Part shown: positions 15,277-24,140 of the stretch, in pieces
How positions within the stretch are numbered: the first letter of the stretch is position 1
Layout of the letters: every line of letters begins with the position of its first letter
Assembly: GCF_000211835.1 (NCBI RefSeq)
Contig: NZ_AEGR01000078.1
Coordinates: forward strand, 1 to 33,222
Direction: 5' to 3'
Length of the DNA: 33,222 nucleotides
DNA from: Hylemonella gracilis ATCC 19624
Lineage (GTDB): Bacteria; Pseudomonadota; Gammaproteobacteria; Burkholderiales; Burkholderiaceae_C
Notes under the pieces: generated by a model
Told to the model about the DNA's origin: nothing
What the model saw: only the letters and a program-made list of their open reading frames with translations
Database searches by the model: none
Program-made: the position numbers and the translations under genes

Positions 15277-15684
15277 ATGAGCGACGACATCGCCACGCCC
15301 CCCCCGATGACCACCCCGCCCATGCTGGGCGGCAAGATCCCGCGCGGAGAGGTATTCGCCGCCGCCTGCCCCTCGCGCCAAATCCTCAACCATGTGACGG
15401 GCCGCTGGGGCAGCCTGGTGCTGGTGGCCTTGCTCGACGGCACGCTGCGCTTCAGCGAACTGCGCCGCCGCATTGGCGGCGTCAGCGAACGCATGCTGGC
15501 CCAGGCCCTGCAAGACTTGGAATCGGACGGTTTCGTGACCCGCCACGCCCACCCGGTGATGCCGCCGCGCGTGGACTACAGCCTCACACCCATGGGCTAC
15601 GAGATCGGCCAGCATGTGCGGGACCTGACCGACTGGGTGGAGGGCAATCTGCCGCGCATCCTCGGCCACCGGGCCGAGGTCTGA
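15277..15684 (+). CDS. HxlR-family winged-helix regulator (YtfH/QorR-like)
   Basis: This 135-aa MarR/DUF24-type regulator has the HxlR core (about residues 25-125) in full: CPSRQILNHVTGRWGSLVLVALL, LRFSELRRRIGGVSERMLAQAL (recognition helix) and the wing VDYSLTPMGYEIG. C31 occupies the position of the redox-sensing cysteine known in QorR, HypR and YodB relatives, so sensing of quinones or electrophiles is likely. It is divergent from qorB and upstream of an Old Yellow Enzyme gene, both plausible targets. ATG 15277 follows AAAGGAAAG; a longer frame from 15217 has no support. The N-terminal Pro/Thr-rich extension of about 20 residues is unremarkable. Confidence 0.88.
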   Translation: MSDDIATPPPMTTPPMLGGKIPRGEVFAAACPSRQILNHVTGRWGSLVLVALLDGTLRFSELRRRIGGVSERMLAQALQDLESDGFVTRHAHPVMPPRVDYSLTPMGYEIGQHVRDLTDWVEGNLPRILGHRAEV

Positions 15685-15793
15685 GCAGGCGCGCAGGGTT
15701 TGCGCAACTTGCGGGCACTTGCTGGGTACCTGGTCGGTGCACGGCCCGCCCAAGCAACACGATGAAGCGCCATGAGGCTTGAAAGCACGGACG

Positions 15794-15828
15794 GTGCCCT
15801 CAGCTACAAGGGGTTTGCGGCTGGGCAC
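15794..15828 (+). other. Hairpin in the leader before the Old Yellow Enzyme gene
   Basis: GTGCCC-TC-AGC and GCT-GGGCAC are inverted around a 15-nt loop in the 193-bp gap between the HxlR gene and the reductase. It might be a terminator or leader structure. No T-run follows and no other feature was found in this gap. Confidence 0.3.
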
Positions 15829-15877
15829 ACCGCCCTCCGGAACCCATCTCTCACCGAGAAGCTCAAGAAAGACCCCC

Positions 15878-16948
15878 ATGCTGTTTGACTCCTACTCCGG
15901 CCGAGCCCTCAAGCTCAAGAACCATCTGGTCATGTCGCCGATGACCCGCAGCCGCGCCGAGGGCAACACGCCCAACGCCCTGATGGCCGAGTACTACGGC
16001 CAGCGCGCCAGCGCCGGGCTGATCATCACCGAAGGCACCTCGCCCTCGCCCAATGGCCTGGGCTACACGCGCATTCCCGGCCTCTACAACGCCGCGCAGG
16101 TGGCGGGCTGGAAGCAAGTCACCAGCGCGGTGCACGCCAAGGGCGGCAAGATCTTCGTGCAGCTGATGCACACCGGCCGTGTCGGCGCCGCGGTGAACTT
16201 GCCGGCCGGGGCCGAAGTGCTCGGCCCGACCGACGCGCTGCTGCCGGGCGAGATCTACACCGACGCCAAGGGCATGCAGCCGCACACCGCGCCCCGTGCC
16301 ATGACGCAAGCCGACATCGAGCACGCCATCGCTGAATACGTCAACGCCGCCAAGCTCGCGGTCGAGGCTGGCTTCGATGGCATCGAACTGCACGGCGCCA
16401 ACGGTTACCTGATCGAGCAGTTCCTCAACGCCAACGTCAACCAGCGCAACGACGCCTATGGCGGCAGCGCCGAGAAGCGCAACCGCTTCGCGCTGGACAT
16501 CGCCCGCGCCTGCGTGGCCGCGATTGGCGCGGACAAGGTCGGCATCCGCCTGTCGCCTTACGGTGTGTTCAATGGCACCGGCCACTACCCGGAGCAGGAC
16601 GCCCAGTACCTCGCGCTGGTGAAGGAACTGTCGGCACTCAAGCTGGCCTACCTGCACGTGCTGGACCACTCGGCCATGGGCACGCCCCAGGTGCCGGCGG
16701 ACTTCAAGGCCAAGCTGCGCGCCGCCTTCGACGGCACCTTCATCATCGCTGGGGGCTTTGACGCGACCAGCGGCGAGCAGGCGCTCAACGACGGCGTGGG
16801 CGACCTGATCGGCTATGGCCGCCCCTTCATCTCAAACCCGGACTTGGTGGCGCGCTACCAGCGCGGCGCGGCGCTCAACGCGGCGGACGCCAACACCTTC
16901 TACACGCCGGGTGCGAAGGGCTACACGGACTATCCGGCGCTGGCCTGA
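15878..16948 (+). CDS. Alkene reductase, Old Yellow Enzyme family (NemA-like)
   Basis: This 356-aa FMN-dependent (beta/alpha)8 barrel reduces activated C=C bonds, N-ethylmaleimide and nitro-esters with NAD(P)H. Flavin and substrate residues are visible: SPMTRSRA (T23), and LHGANGYLIEQFL with H172 and N175 for the ligand and Y177 as proton donor. NQRNDAYGGSAEKRNRF and DLIGYGRPFISNPDL bind FMN phosphate. The ATG at 15878 is preferred because the family starts with LFxPxxxGxxxLKNRxVMxPMTR. The Shine-Dalgarno sequence is weak. It follows an HxlR-type regulator in the same direction, a common arrangement in detoxification loci. Confidence 0.93.
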   Translation: MLFDSYSGRALKLKNHLVMSPMTRSRAEGNTPNALMAEYYGQRASAGLIITEGTSPSPNGLGYTRIPGLYNAAQVAGWKQVTSAVHAKGGKIFVQLMHTGRVGAAVNLPAGAEVLGPTDALLPGEIYTDAKGMQPHTAPRAMTQADIEHAIAEYVNAAKLAVEAGFDGIELHGANGYLIEQFLNANVNQRNDAYGGSAEKRNRFALDIARACVAAIGADKVGIRLSPYGVFNGTGHYPEQDAQYLALVKELSALKLAYLHVLDHSAMGTPQVPADFKAKLRAAFDGTFIIAGGFDATSGEQALNDGVGDLIGYGRPFISNPDLVARYQRGAALNAADANTFYTPGAKGYTDYPALA

Positions 16949-16961
16949 GTGAACTGATGGA

Positions 16962-16981
16962 CCGGCGGCGCGAGCCGCCGG
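16962..16981. terminator. Bidirectional hairpin between OYE and ligC
   Basis: CCGGCGGC and GCCGCCGG form a perfect 8-bp stem with a GCGA tetraloop in the 40-bp gap between two convergent genes. It has no T-run. Position and symmetry make a shared transcription terminator likely. Confidence 0.6.
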
Positions 16982-16988
16982 CTCAGCC

Positions 16989-17939
16989 TCAAGCCTGGAG
17001 CTGCTGCTCCAGCTGGTGCAGCACCTGGTAGCAGGGCAGCACCTGGGCCAGGCTGGAATTGGGCTCGCGGCCTTCGCGGATGGCGGCGAAGAACTCCCGA
17101 TCCTGCAGCTCGATGCCGTTCATCGAAACGTCCACCTTGCTGACGTCGATCTTCTCGTCCTTGCCATTGAACAGGTCGTCGTAGCGCGCGATGTAGGTCG
17201 CGCTGTCACCGATGTAGCGGAAGAAGGTGCCCAGGGGGCCATCGTTGTTGAAGGACAGGCTCAAGGTGCAGATCGCGCCATTGGCGGCCTTGAGCTGGAT
17301 GCTCATGTCCATGGCGATGCCCAGCGACGGGTGAATGGGACCTTGGAGCGCATTGGCCTTCACGATGGGGCTGCCGGCCTGGTAGGCGAACAGGTCAACC
17401 GTGTGCGCGGCGTGGTGCCACAGCAGGTGGTCGGTCCAGCTGCGCGGCTGGCCCAGCGCGTTCATGTTCGTGCGGCGGAAGAAGTAGGTCTGCACGTCCA
17501 TCTGCTGGATGTTGAACTCACCCGCCTTGATCTTCTTGTGCACGTACTGGTGGCTGGGGTTGAAGCGGCGCGTGTGACCGCACATGGCCACCAAGCCCTT
17601 TTTCTTTTGCAGGGCGACGACTTCCTCGCCTTCCTTGAGCACGTCGCACAGGGGAATTTCCACCTGCACGTGCTTGCCGGCTTCGAGGCAGGCCTTGGTC
17701 TGGGCCGCATGCATCTGCGTGGGCGTGCAGAGGATGACGGCGTCCAGTTCCTTGAGCTTCAGGCTGTCGGCCAGGTCGGTAGTGACGTGTTTGATGCCGT
17801 ACTTGTCGGCCACTTCCTTGGTCTTGTCCAGGTCACGGCTGATCAAGGACACGACTTCCACGTCGGGGATGTTCTTGATGCCGTCCAGGTGCTTGATGCC
17901 GAAAGCGCCGGCACCGGCCAGAGCAACTTTGATGGTCAT
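16989..17939 (-). CDS. ligC: 4-Carboxy-2-hydroxymuconate-6-semialdehyde dehydrogenase
   Basis: This 316-aa Gfo/Idh/MocA-family enzyme (PmdC in Comamonas) oxidises the hemiacetal of the protocatechuate 4,5-ring-opening product with NAD(P) to 2-pyrone-4,6-dicarboxylate. The N-terminal Rossmann loop is LAGAGAFGIKH (residues 7-17). VEIPLCD replaces the EKP motif of classical Gfo/Idh/MocA enzymes, as in LigC. RRFNPSHQYVHKKI and WTDHLLWHHAAHTVDLFAYQ carry the substrate-site histidines. AAAGGA precedes ATG 17939. It is the last gene of the operon, 11 bp after ligB. Confidence 0.93.
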   Translation of the reverse strand: MTIKVALAGAGAFGIKHLDGIKNIPDVEVVSLISRDLDKTKEVADKYGIKHVTTDLADSLKLKELDAVILCTPTQMHAAQTKACLEAGKHVQVEIPLCDVLKEGEEVVALQKKKGLVAMCGHTRRFNPSHQYVHKKIKAGEFNIQQMDVQTYFFRRTNMNALGQPRSWTDHLLWHHAAHTVDLFAYQAGSPIVKANALQGPIHPSLGIAMDMSIQLKAANGAICTLSLSFNNDGPLGTFFRYIGDSATYIARYDDLFNGKDEKIDVSKVDVSMNGIELQDREFFAAIREGREPNSSLAQVLPCYQVLHQLEQQLQA

Positions 17940-17950
17940 GAATGGGTCCT

Positions 17951-19313
<1,363 letters not shown>

Positions 19314-19373
19314 GGTGATTCTCCTGTGTCGCCCGAGCATAGGTCCGCGGTCGGGCGTGTGTGTTGATGTGCC

Positions 19374-20315
19374 TCAATCCGCCCAGTACAGGCGCATGGG
19401 GTTCTCCACCAGCAGCTTGCGCTGCAGTTCCGCGGTGCGCGCGATCTGGGGAATGAAGTCGACCAGCAGGCCGTCATCGGGCATGTGGTCCTTGAGGTTG
19501 GGGTGTGGCCAGTCGGTGCCCCAGAGCACGCGATCAGGGAATTCCTCGACGATGCGGCGGGCGAAGGGCACCACATCCTTGTAGGCGCCACTCTCCAGAC
19601 CGGGTTCACCTTGGAGCGCACGGGGGCCGGTGACGCTCAGTCGCTCGGGGCAGCTCACTTTGCTCCACACGTTCTTGTGCTCGCGCATGAATTTCAGGAA
19701 GAGCGCGAACTCGGGACCGTCCACGGGCTTGCTCACGTCGGGGCGGCCCATGTGGTCCACCACCACCGTAGTCGGCAAGGCGGTGAAGAAGTCCCACAGC
19801 TCGGGCAGGTCCACCGCCTCGAAATAGATCACCACGTGCCATCCGAGCTTGGCGATGCGCCCGGCGATCTCCATCAGCTCGTCCTTGGGCGTGAAGTCCA
19901 CCAGGCGCTTGACGAAGTTGAAGCGCACGCCGCGCACGCCCGCGGCGTGCAGGCGCTGCAGCTCCTCGTCGCTCACGCTGCGGCGCACCGTGGCCACGCC
20001 GCGCGCCTTGCCATTCGAGGCCAGGCAGGCGTCCACCAGGGCGCTGTTGTCGGCGCCGTGGCAAGTGGCCTGCACGATCACATTGCGCGCGAAGCCCAGA
20101 TGATCACGCAGGGCGAAGAGCTGATCCTTGCCCGCGTCGCAGGGCGTGTACTTGCGCTCGGGCGCGTAGGGAAACTGCGCGCCGGGGCCGAAGACGTGGC
20201 AATGCGCGTCCACCGCGCCCGGGGGCAGCTTGAAGCCGGGCTTGCTCGGGCCGTTGTACCAGTCGAGCCAGCCCTTGGTTTTCTCGAAAGGTCCTGTGGT
20301 CGGTTTTCCGCTCAT
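19374..20315 (-). CDS. ligI: 2-Pyrone-4,6-dicarboxylate hydrolase
   Basis: This 313-aa amidohydrolase (PmdD) opens the lactone 2-pyrone-4,6-dicarboxylate to 4-oxalomesaconate. The active-site elements are DAHCHVFG with H38 and H40, a His in NVIVQATCHG, VVVDHMGRPD, and GTDWPHPN with D268 as general base. The family does not need a metal. The length matches other PmdD/LigI proteins. The start is preceded by AAGGAAG. The neighbours are a solute-binding lipoprotein upstream and ligA downstream. Confidence 0.94.
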   Translation of the reverse strand: MSGKPTTGPFEKTKGWLDWYNGPSKPGFKLPPGAVDAHCHVFGPGAQFPYAPERKYTPCDAGKDQLFALRDHLGFARNVIVQATCHGADNSALVDACLASNGKARGVATVRRSVSDEELQRLHAAGVRGVRFNFVKRLVDFTPKDELMEIAGRIAKLGWHVVIYFEAVDLPELWDFFTALPTTVVVDHMGRPDVSKPVDGPEFALFLKFMREHKNVWSKVSCPERLSVTGPRALQGEPGLESGAYKDVVPFARRIVEEFPDRVLWGTDWPHPNLKDHMPDDGLLVDFIPQIARTAELQRKLLVENPMRLYWAD

Positions 20316-20371
20316 GGTCTTGTTCTTCCTTGTCGTGTGTGTGATGGATGGAGTGCCGCCGGCCGCTGGGC

Positions 20372-21301
20372 TCAGCGGATGGCGGGCTCGATGGCGCCGC
20401 GCAAATCGGCGCGCTTCACGGCCGCTTGCAAATAACCTTCGCGCCGCACGCTGAGCACGAAACGGCTCAGGTAGGACATGCCCGCCTGCCGCCCTTTGGG
20501 GATGGCGATGGCCACCGTCTCCAGCCCCCAGCGGCCATCGAGCACCCGCGCGCCGTCGCCCAAGCGCTCGGCCATGGGGTAGAGCACGCTCTTGCTCGCC
20601 GCGAAGGCGTTGATCTGCCGCGCCGCGAGCCGGGCCGAGGCCTCGGTGTAGCTGCCCAGCGAGACGATTTCGATTTGAGGATGACGGCGCGCCAACGGTG
20701 CCTGCGCACCCGAACCGTTCAACATGCCCAGCTTGACCCCGCCTTGGCGCGCGGCCAGGGCATTGAGATCGGCCGCCGCGCGCAAGTCCGTGTCCGGGCC
20801 GGCGAGGTAGCCCTGCTCCAGATCGAGCAAGGGCAAGCTGTAGTTCACATCGCGGCCGTAGGTCTCGCTGGTCCAGGTGACGGTGAAGTCCACCTCGCCC
20901 TGGCCCATGGCGAGCATCAGGTCGGGCAGGCGGTCGAAGCGCACCAGTTCAAAAGGCACGTCCAGCCAGCCCGCCATCACGCGGCCCAGGTCATGCGCGA
21001 GACCGGCGTTGCGTGAGGGGTCACCCGGATGCTCCAGCAAGGACAGCGGGCTGCCCGCGTACACGCCCACGCGCAGCACGCCCATCGGGGCCAGCACGGC
21101 GCGGGCCGCGGGCGCGGCGGCGGCCAACTGCTCCGGGGGCTGTGGAGGTGACACCAGCGAGGGCGGCAGCGCGCAGGCCGTCAGCAGCAGCGTCCCCGCC
21201 AGGACCAGTCCGCGTGGCAGAGCGCGCGCCCACCTGCCCCGCGATGGGGAGACATGGGACACGTGCGGGGCGAGGGTCATGACGGGGTGAGGACCTGGCA
21301 T
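20372..21301 (-). CDS. Periplasmic solute-binding lipoprotein, family 3-like
   Basis: This protein of about 309 aa is like extracellular solute-binding proteins of amino-acid ABC importers (SBP_bac_3). A basic N-region, a hydrophobic core and lipobox LTAC (C43) predict lipidation. The mature part begins LRVGVYAGSPLSLLE and includes GLAHDLGRVMAGWLDVPFELVRFDRLPDLMLAMGQGEVDF, the usual first-lobe pattern. No permease or ATPase gene is nearby. It is embedded between ligK and ligI in the same direction, with gaps of about 30-55 bp. A role in sensing or uptake of an aromatic acid or pathway intermediate is inference. The start is uncertain: ATGs at 21301 and 21280 both lack a good Shine-Dalgarno sequence. 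Confidence 0.75.
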   Translation of the reverse strand: MPGPHPVMTLAPHVSHVSPSRGRWARALPRGLVLAGTLLLTACALPPSLVSPPQPPEQLAAAAPAARAVLAPMGVLRVGVYAGSPLSLLEHPGDPSRNAGLAHDLGRVMAGWLDVPFELVRFDRLPDLMLAMGQGEVDFTVTWTSETYGRDVNYSLPLLDLEQGYLAGPDTDLRAAADLNALAARQGGVKLGMLNGSGAQAPLARRHPQIEIVSLGSYTEASARLAARQINAFAASKSVLYPMAERLGDGARVLDGRWGLETVAIAIPKGRQAGMSYLSRFVLSVRREGYLQAAVKRADLRGAIEPAIR

Positions 21302-21331
21302 GCGGTGGACGGCGCGGTGGCGGCCTGTGCC

Positions 21332-22024
21332 TCAGTCGATGTACTTGAGGCCCAGCTTTTCCAAGGGCTCGCGGAACTTGTACATGTCCAGGCCCAGCAC
21401 GCCGGAGGCCAGCTTGGCGCGCTTCTCGCCTTCGAAGGACTCGCGTGCGGCGGCGGCATCCGCCACCTTGGGCACGTCGGCGGCGTTGACGACGACCACG
21501 CCGTCGTCATCGGCCACGATGGCGTCGCCGGGGTTGACGATCATGCCCGCGCAGACCACCGGGATGTTGACCGAACCCAGGGTGGCCTTGATGGTGCCCT
21601 TGGCGCTGATGGCGCGGCTCCAGACCGGGAAGTCCATGGACTTGAGCTCCGCGATGTCGCGGCAGCCGCCGTCGATGATCAGGCCGCGCGCGCCGCGCGC
21701 CTTGAAGCTGGTCGCCAGCAGGTCACCGAAGAAACCGTCGGTGTTGGGCGAGGACAGGGCCGCGACCACGATGTCGCCCGGCTTGATCTGCTCGGCCACG
21801 ACGTGCAGCATCCAGTTGTCACCGGGGTGCAGCAGCACGGTCACGGCAGTGCCCGAAATCTTGGCGCCCGGATAGATGGGGCGCATGTACGTCTGCATCA
21901 GGCCGATGCGGCCCTGCGCTTCGTGGACGGTGGCCACGCCAAATTGGGCCAGCCGGTCGGTGGCGGCGGCATCGGCGCGCGTGATGTTGCGCTTGACGAT
22001 GCCCAGCGGTGCGTTGACGCTCAT
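21332..22024 (-). CDS. ligK: 4-Carboxy-4-hydroxy-2-oxoadipate aldolase/oxaloacetate decarboxylase
   Basis: This 230-aa RraA-like class II aldolase (PmdF) splits 4-carboxy-4-hydroxy-2-oxoadipate into pyruvate and oxaloacetate, and can also decarboxylate oxaloacetate. The metal and substrate loop [22 protein letters not shown], with Arg and Asp after GGC, is diagnostic. The stretch [24 protein letters not shown] is also typical of the family. AAGGAG lies 6 nt before ATG 22024. It follows ligJ by 37 bp. It carries out the last step of the pathway. Confidence 0.93.
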   Translation of the reverse strand: MSVNAPLGIVKRNITRADAAATDRLAQFGVATVHEAQGRIGLMQTYMRPIYPGAKISGTAVTVLLHPGDNWMLHVVAEQIKPGDIVVAALSSPNTDGFFGDLLATSFKARGARGLIIDGGCRDIAELKSMDFPVWSRAISAKGTIKATLGSVNIPVVCAGMIVNPGDAIVADDDGVVVVNAADVPKVADAAAARESFEGEKRAKLASGVLGLDMYKFREPLEKLGLKYID

Positions 22025-22061
22025 GGTGTGCTCCTTGTGAATCTCGTTCGTCGTTGTTGGA

Positions 22062-23105
22062 TCAACGACCCTGCTGCTTCAGCGCCGCGTCCAGGCGCGG
22101 GAACACGCGGCGGGCGTTGCCTTCGTAGACCTTGAAGCGCTGCTCCTCGTTGAGGTTGGGCGTGGCTTGAACATAGCGCTTGGTGTCGTCGTAGTAGTGG
22201 CCGCTCTCCGGGTCGATGCCGCGCACCGCACCAATCATTTCGCTGGCGAAGAGGATGTTGTCGACGGGAATCACCTTGGTCAACAGGTCGATGCCGGGCT
22301 GGTGGTAGACGCAGGTGTCAAAGAAGATGTTCTTCAACAGGTGCTCGGACAGCAGGGGCTTCTTCATCTCCTGCGCCAGGCCACGGTAACGGCCCCAATG
22401 GTAGGGCGCGGCGCCGCCGCCATGCGGAATGACGAAGCGCAGAGTGGGGAAGTCCTTGAACAGGTCGCCTTGGATCAGCTGCATGATGGCCGTGGTGTCG
22501 GCGTTGATGTAATGCGCGCCCGTGGTGTGGAAGCAAGCATTGCAGCTGGTGCTGACGTGGATCATGGCCGGGATGTCGTACTCCACCATCTTTTCGTAAA
22601 TGGGGTACCAGTGGCGGTCGGTCAGCGGCGGGCTGTTCCAGTGACCGCCCGAGGGGTCCGGGTTGAGGTTGATGCCGACCTGACCGTACTGCTTGACGCA
22701 CTTTTCCAACTCGGGAATGCAGGTCTTCGGGTCCACGCCCGGCGACTGCGGCAGCATGGCCGCGCCGATGAAGTGCTGCGGGAACAGTTGCGTGACGCGA
22801 TAAACCAGCTCGTTGCAGATGGCGGCCCAGGTGCTGCTGACCTGGAAGTCGCCGATGTGGTGGGCCATGAAGCTGGCGCGCGGGCTGAAGATGGTCAGGT
22901 CGCTGCCGCGTTCCTTCATCAGCTTCAACTGGTTGGTCTCGATGGCCTCGCGCAGCTCGTCGTCGCTGATCTTCAGGTCCGCGACCTTGGGCGTCTGGGA
23001 CGGGTCCTTGATGCTGGCGATCTGTTGGTTGCGCCAGTTTTCCAGCGCCTTGGGCGCGGTGGTGAAGTGGCCGTGGCAGTCGATGATGAGGGGGGGCTGT
23101 TTCAT
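22062..23105 (-). CDS. ligJ: 4-Oxalomesaconate hydratase
   Basis: This 347-aa amidohydrolase-fold enzyme (PmdE) adds water to 4-oxalomesaconate to give 4-carboxy-4-hydroxy-2-oxoadipate. Metal-site motifs are DCHGHF (H11, H13), [13 protein letters not shown] and [16 protein letters not shown]. The stretches [14 protein letters not shown] and [16 protein letters not shown] are characteristic of LigJ. ATG 23105 is preceded by GGAGA; a longer frame from 23135 is not supported. It is the first recognised catabolic gene of the operon. No oxalomesaconate tautomerase (LigU/PmdU) was found in the window. Confidence 0.93.
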   Translation of the reverse strand: MKQPPLIIDCHGHFTTAPKALENWRNQQIASIKDPSQTPKVADLKISDDELREAIETNQLKLMKERGSDLTIFSPRASFMAHHIGDFQVSSTWAAICNELVYRVTQLFPQHFIGAAMLPQSPGVDPKTCIPELEKCVKQYGQVGINLNPDPSGGHWNSPPLTDRHWYPIYEKMVEYDIPAMIHVSTSCNACFHTTGAHYINADTTAIMQLIQGDLFKDFPTLRFVIPHGGGAAPYHWGRYRGLAQEMKKPLLSEHLLKNIFFDTCVYHQPGIDLLTKVIPVDNILFASEMIGAVRGIDPESGHYYDDTKRYVQATPNLNEEQRFKVYEGNARRVFPRLDAALKQQGR

Positions 23106-23230
23106 GCTTTTCGTCTCCAAAGATGCAAGCTGCAAAAAATGATCGTCGGGCGCTCAGGCCAAACCGGAAAACGCCGGGGAACCGGCAAGGACTAAGCCAC
23201 TGGCGCTGCCCCCGTGAGGAGGCATGCCGA

Positions 23231-23247
23231 CCCCCACGCAGTGGGGG
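23231..23247 (-). terminator. GC hairpin between the solute-binding gene and ligJ
   Basis: CCCCCAC and GTGGGGG form a perfect 7-bp stem with a 3-nt loop, 17 bases after the stop at 23264. GCTGCCCCC about 25 bp away could pair alternatively with GGGGGAGC. The 158-bp spacer may attenuate or separate the upstream gene from ligJ. No T-run is seen. Confidence 0.4.
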
Positions 23248-23263
23248 AGCAAGGCGGGGAGTC

Positions 23264-23965
23264 TCATACCGGGTCCATGCCCTGGCGGCGCTTGGCCTCG
23301 GCCGCTGCGGGTGCCGCCATGTAGCGCAGCAGTTCACGCACGGCCTCGGGCTGCCGGCTGGTGGCGCAGACCGCGCCGCTGAACGTGGTGGTGATCTGGA
23401 TGGCCTCGGGCAGAGGGCCAAGGATGCGGATGCCCTCGACGTGGATCAGCTCGCTCAATTGCTGAAAGCCCAGCGCCACGCCGCCGTTGTCAGCGCCCTT
23501 GGCCACCAGGCTGCCCACCGGGATGCCGGGCGGCGGGGTGACGATGCGGCTTTGTATCTCTTCAGCAATGCCCCAGCGCTCGAACAGCTTGGCCAGGGCC
23601 ACGCCGCTGGGGCCGGTGGAGTAGCTGATGCTTTTCGCGGCCAGCACGGCCGAACGCAGCGCGGCCTCGCTGGACACATCCGGCTGGGCCGCACCCGCCT
23701 GCACGGCCACGGCCACGCCGGAATGCACCAAGTCCACGCGACTGCCCGCCAGGGCATGGCCTGCAGCGATCAGCTTGTCGATGGCGTCGCTGGCCAGGAC
23801 GACCACGTCGAAGGCCTCGCCCGCCGCGACGCGCTTGGCGGCGTCCACGCCGCCCACCGATTCGATGCGCACGCGCGTGCCCGACGCCTGCTCATAGGCC
23901 GCAGTCAACTTGGCCAGCAGCAGGCGCGTCGCCATCGAGGAAATGCCCAGGATCTCTGTACTCAT
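23264..23965 (-). CDS. Substrate-binding (ModA-like) protein without signal peptide
   Basis: This 233-aa protein has the two-lobed fold signature of ModA/SBP_bac_11 proteins: LAKLTAAYEQASGTRVRIESVGG at the start, FDVVVLASDAIDKL, SISYSTGPSGVALAKLFERWGI and the closing FSGAVCATSRQPEAVRELLRYMAAP. Unlike transporter receptors it begins directly with MSTEILGISSMATRLL, with no Sec, Tat or lipoprotein signal. It should therefore stay in the cytoplasm. It is divergent from a LysR gene and precedes ligJ. A role as cytoplasmic ligand-binding or enzymatic accessory of aromatic catabolism is inference. A missed upstream signal is unlikely, because the ATG at 23965 closes the frame plausibly. Confidence 0.78.
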   Translation of the reverse strand: MSTEILGISSMATRLLLAKLTAAYEQASGTRVRIESVGGVDAAKRVAAGEAFDVVVLASDAIDKLIAAGHALAGSRVDLVHSGVAVAVQAGAAQPDVSSEAALRSAVLAAKSISYSTGPSGVALAKLFERWGIAEEIQSRIVTPPPGIPVGSLVAKGADNGGVALGFQQLSELIHVEGIRILGPLPEAIQITTTFSGAVCATSRQPEAVRELLRYMAAPAAAEAKRRQGMDPV

Positions 23966-24101
23966 GGTCTTTCAGCACCTTCAGGGTGCGCTCAGGTGGG
24001 CGAAGGTGAATCAGTATGCCCAAATGGGATGCTGCGGATTGTCGCCTTGCCCTCTGCCTCGGGCTAGGCAAAGCACTTACTAGCAGGTATCGCAGTTCGG
24101 C

Positions 24102-24120
24102 ATAATCGACAGTCCGTTAT
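24102..24120. promoter_or_regulatory. Dyad between the LysR gene and the solute-binding gene
   Basis: ATAA-N11-TTAT is a perfect interrupted dyad in the 175-bp divergent gap, with GC and TGC extending it. CATAAT (24101-24106) may also be the -10 of the LysR gene, with a poor TTACTA -35 18 bp upstream. It is a candidate site for LysR binding and autoregulation, although it is not a strict T-N11-A box. Confidence 0.4.
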
Positions 24121-24140
24121 CTGCAAAATTTCATCCCGGC

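Noticed and set aside
24078-24140. A classical T-N11-A LysR box upstream of the LysR gene
   Set aside because: The clear dyad is ATAA-N11-TTAT, which does not place T and A at the T-N11-A distance. I report the dyad without claiming a canonical box.
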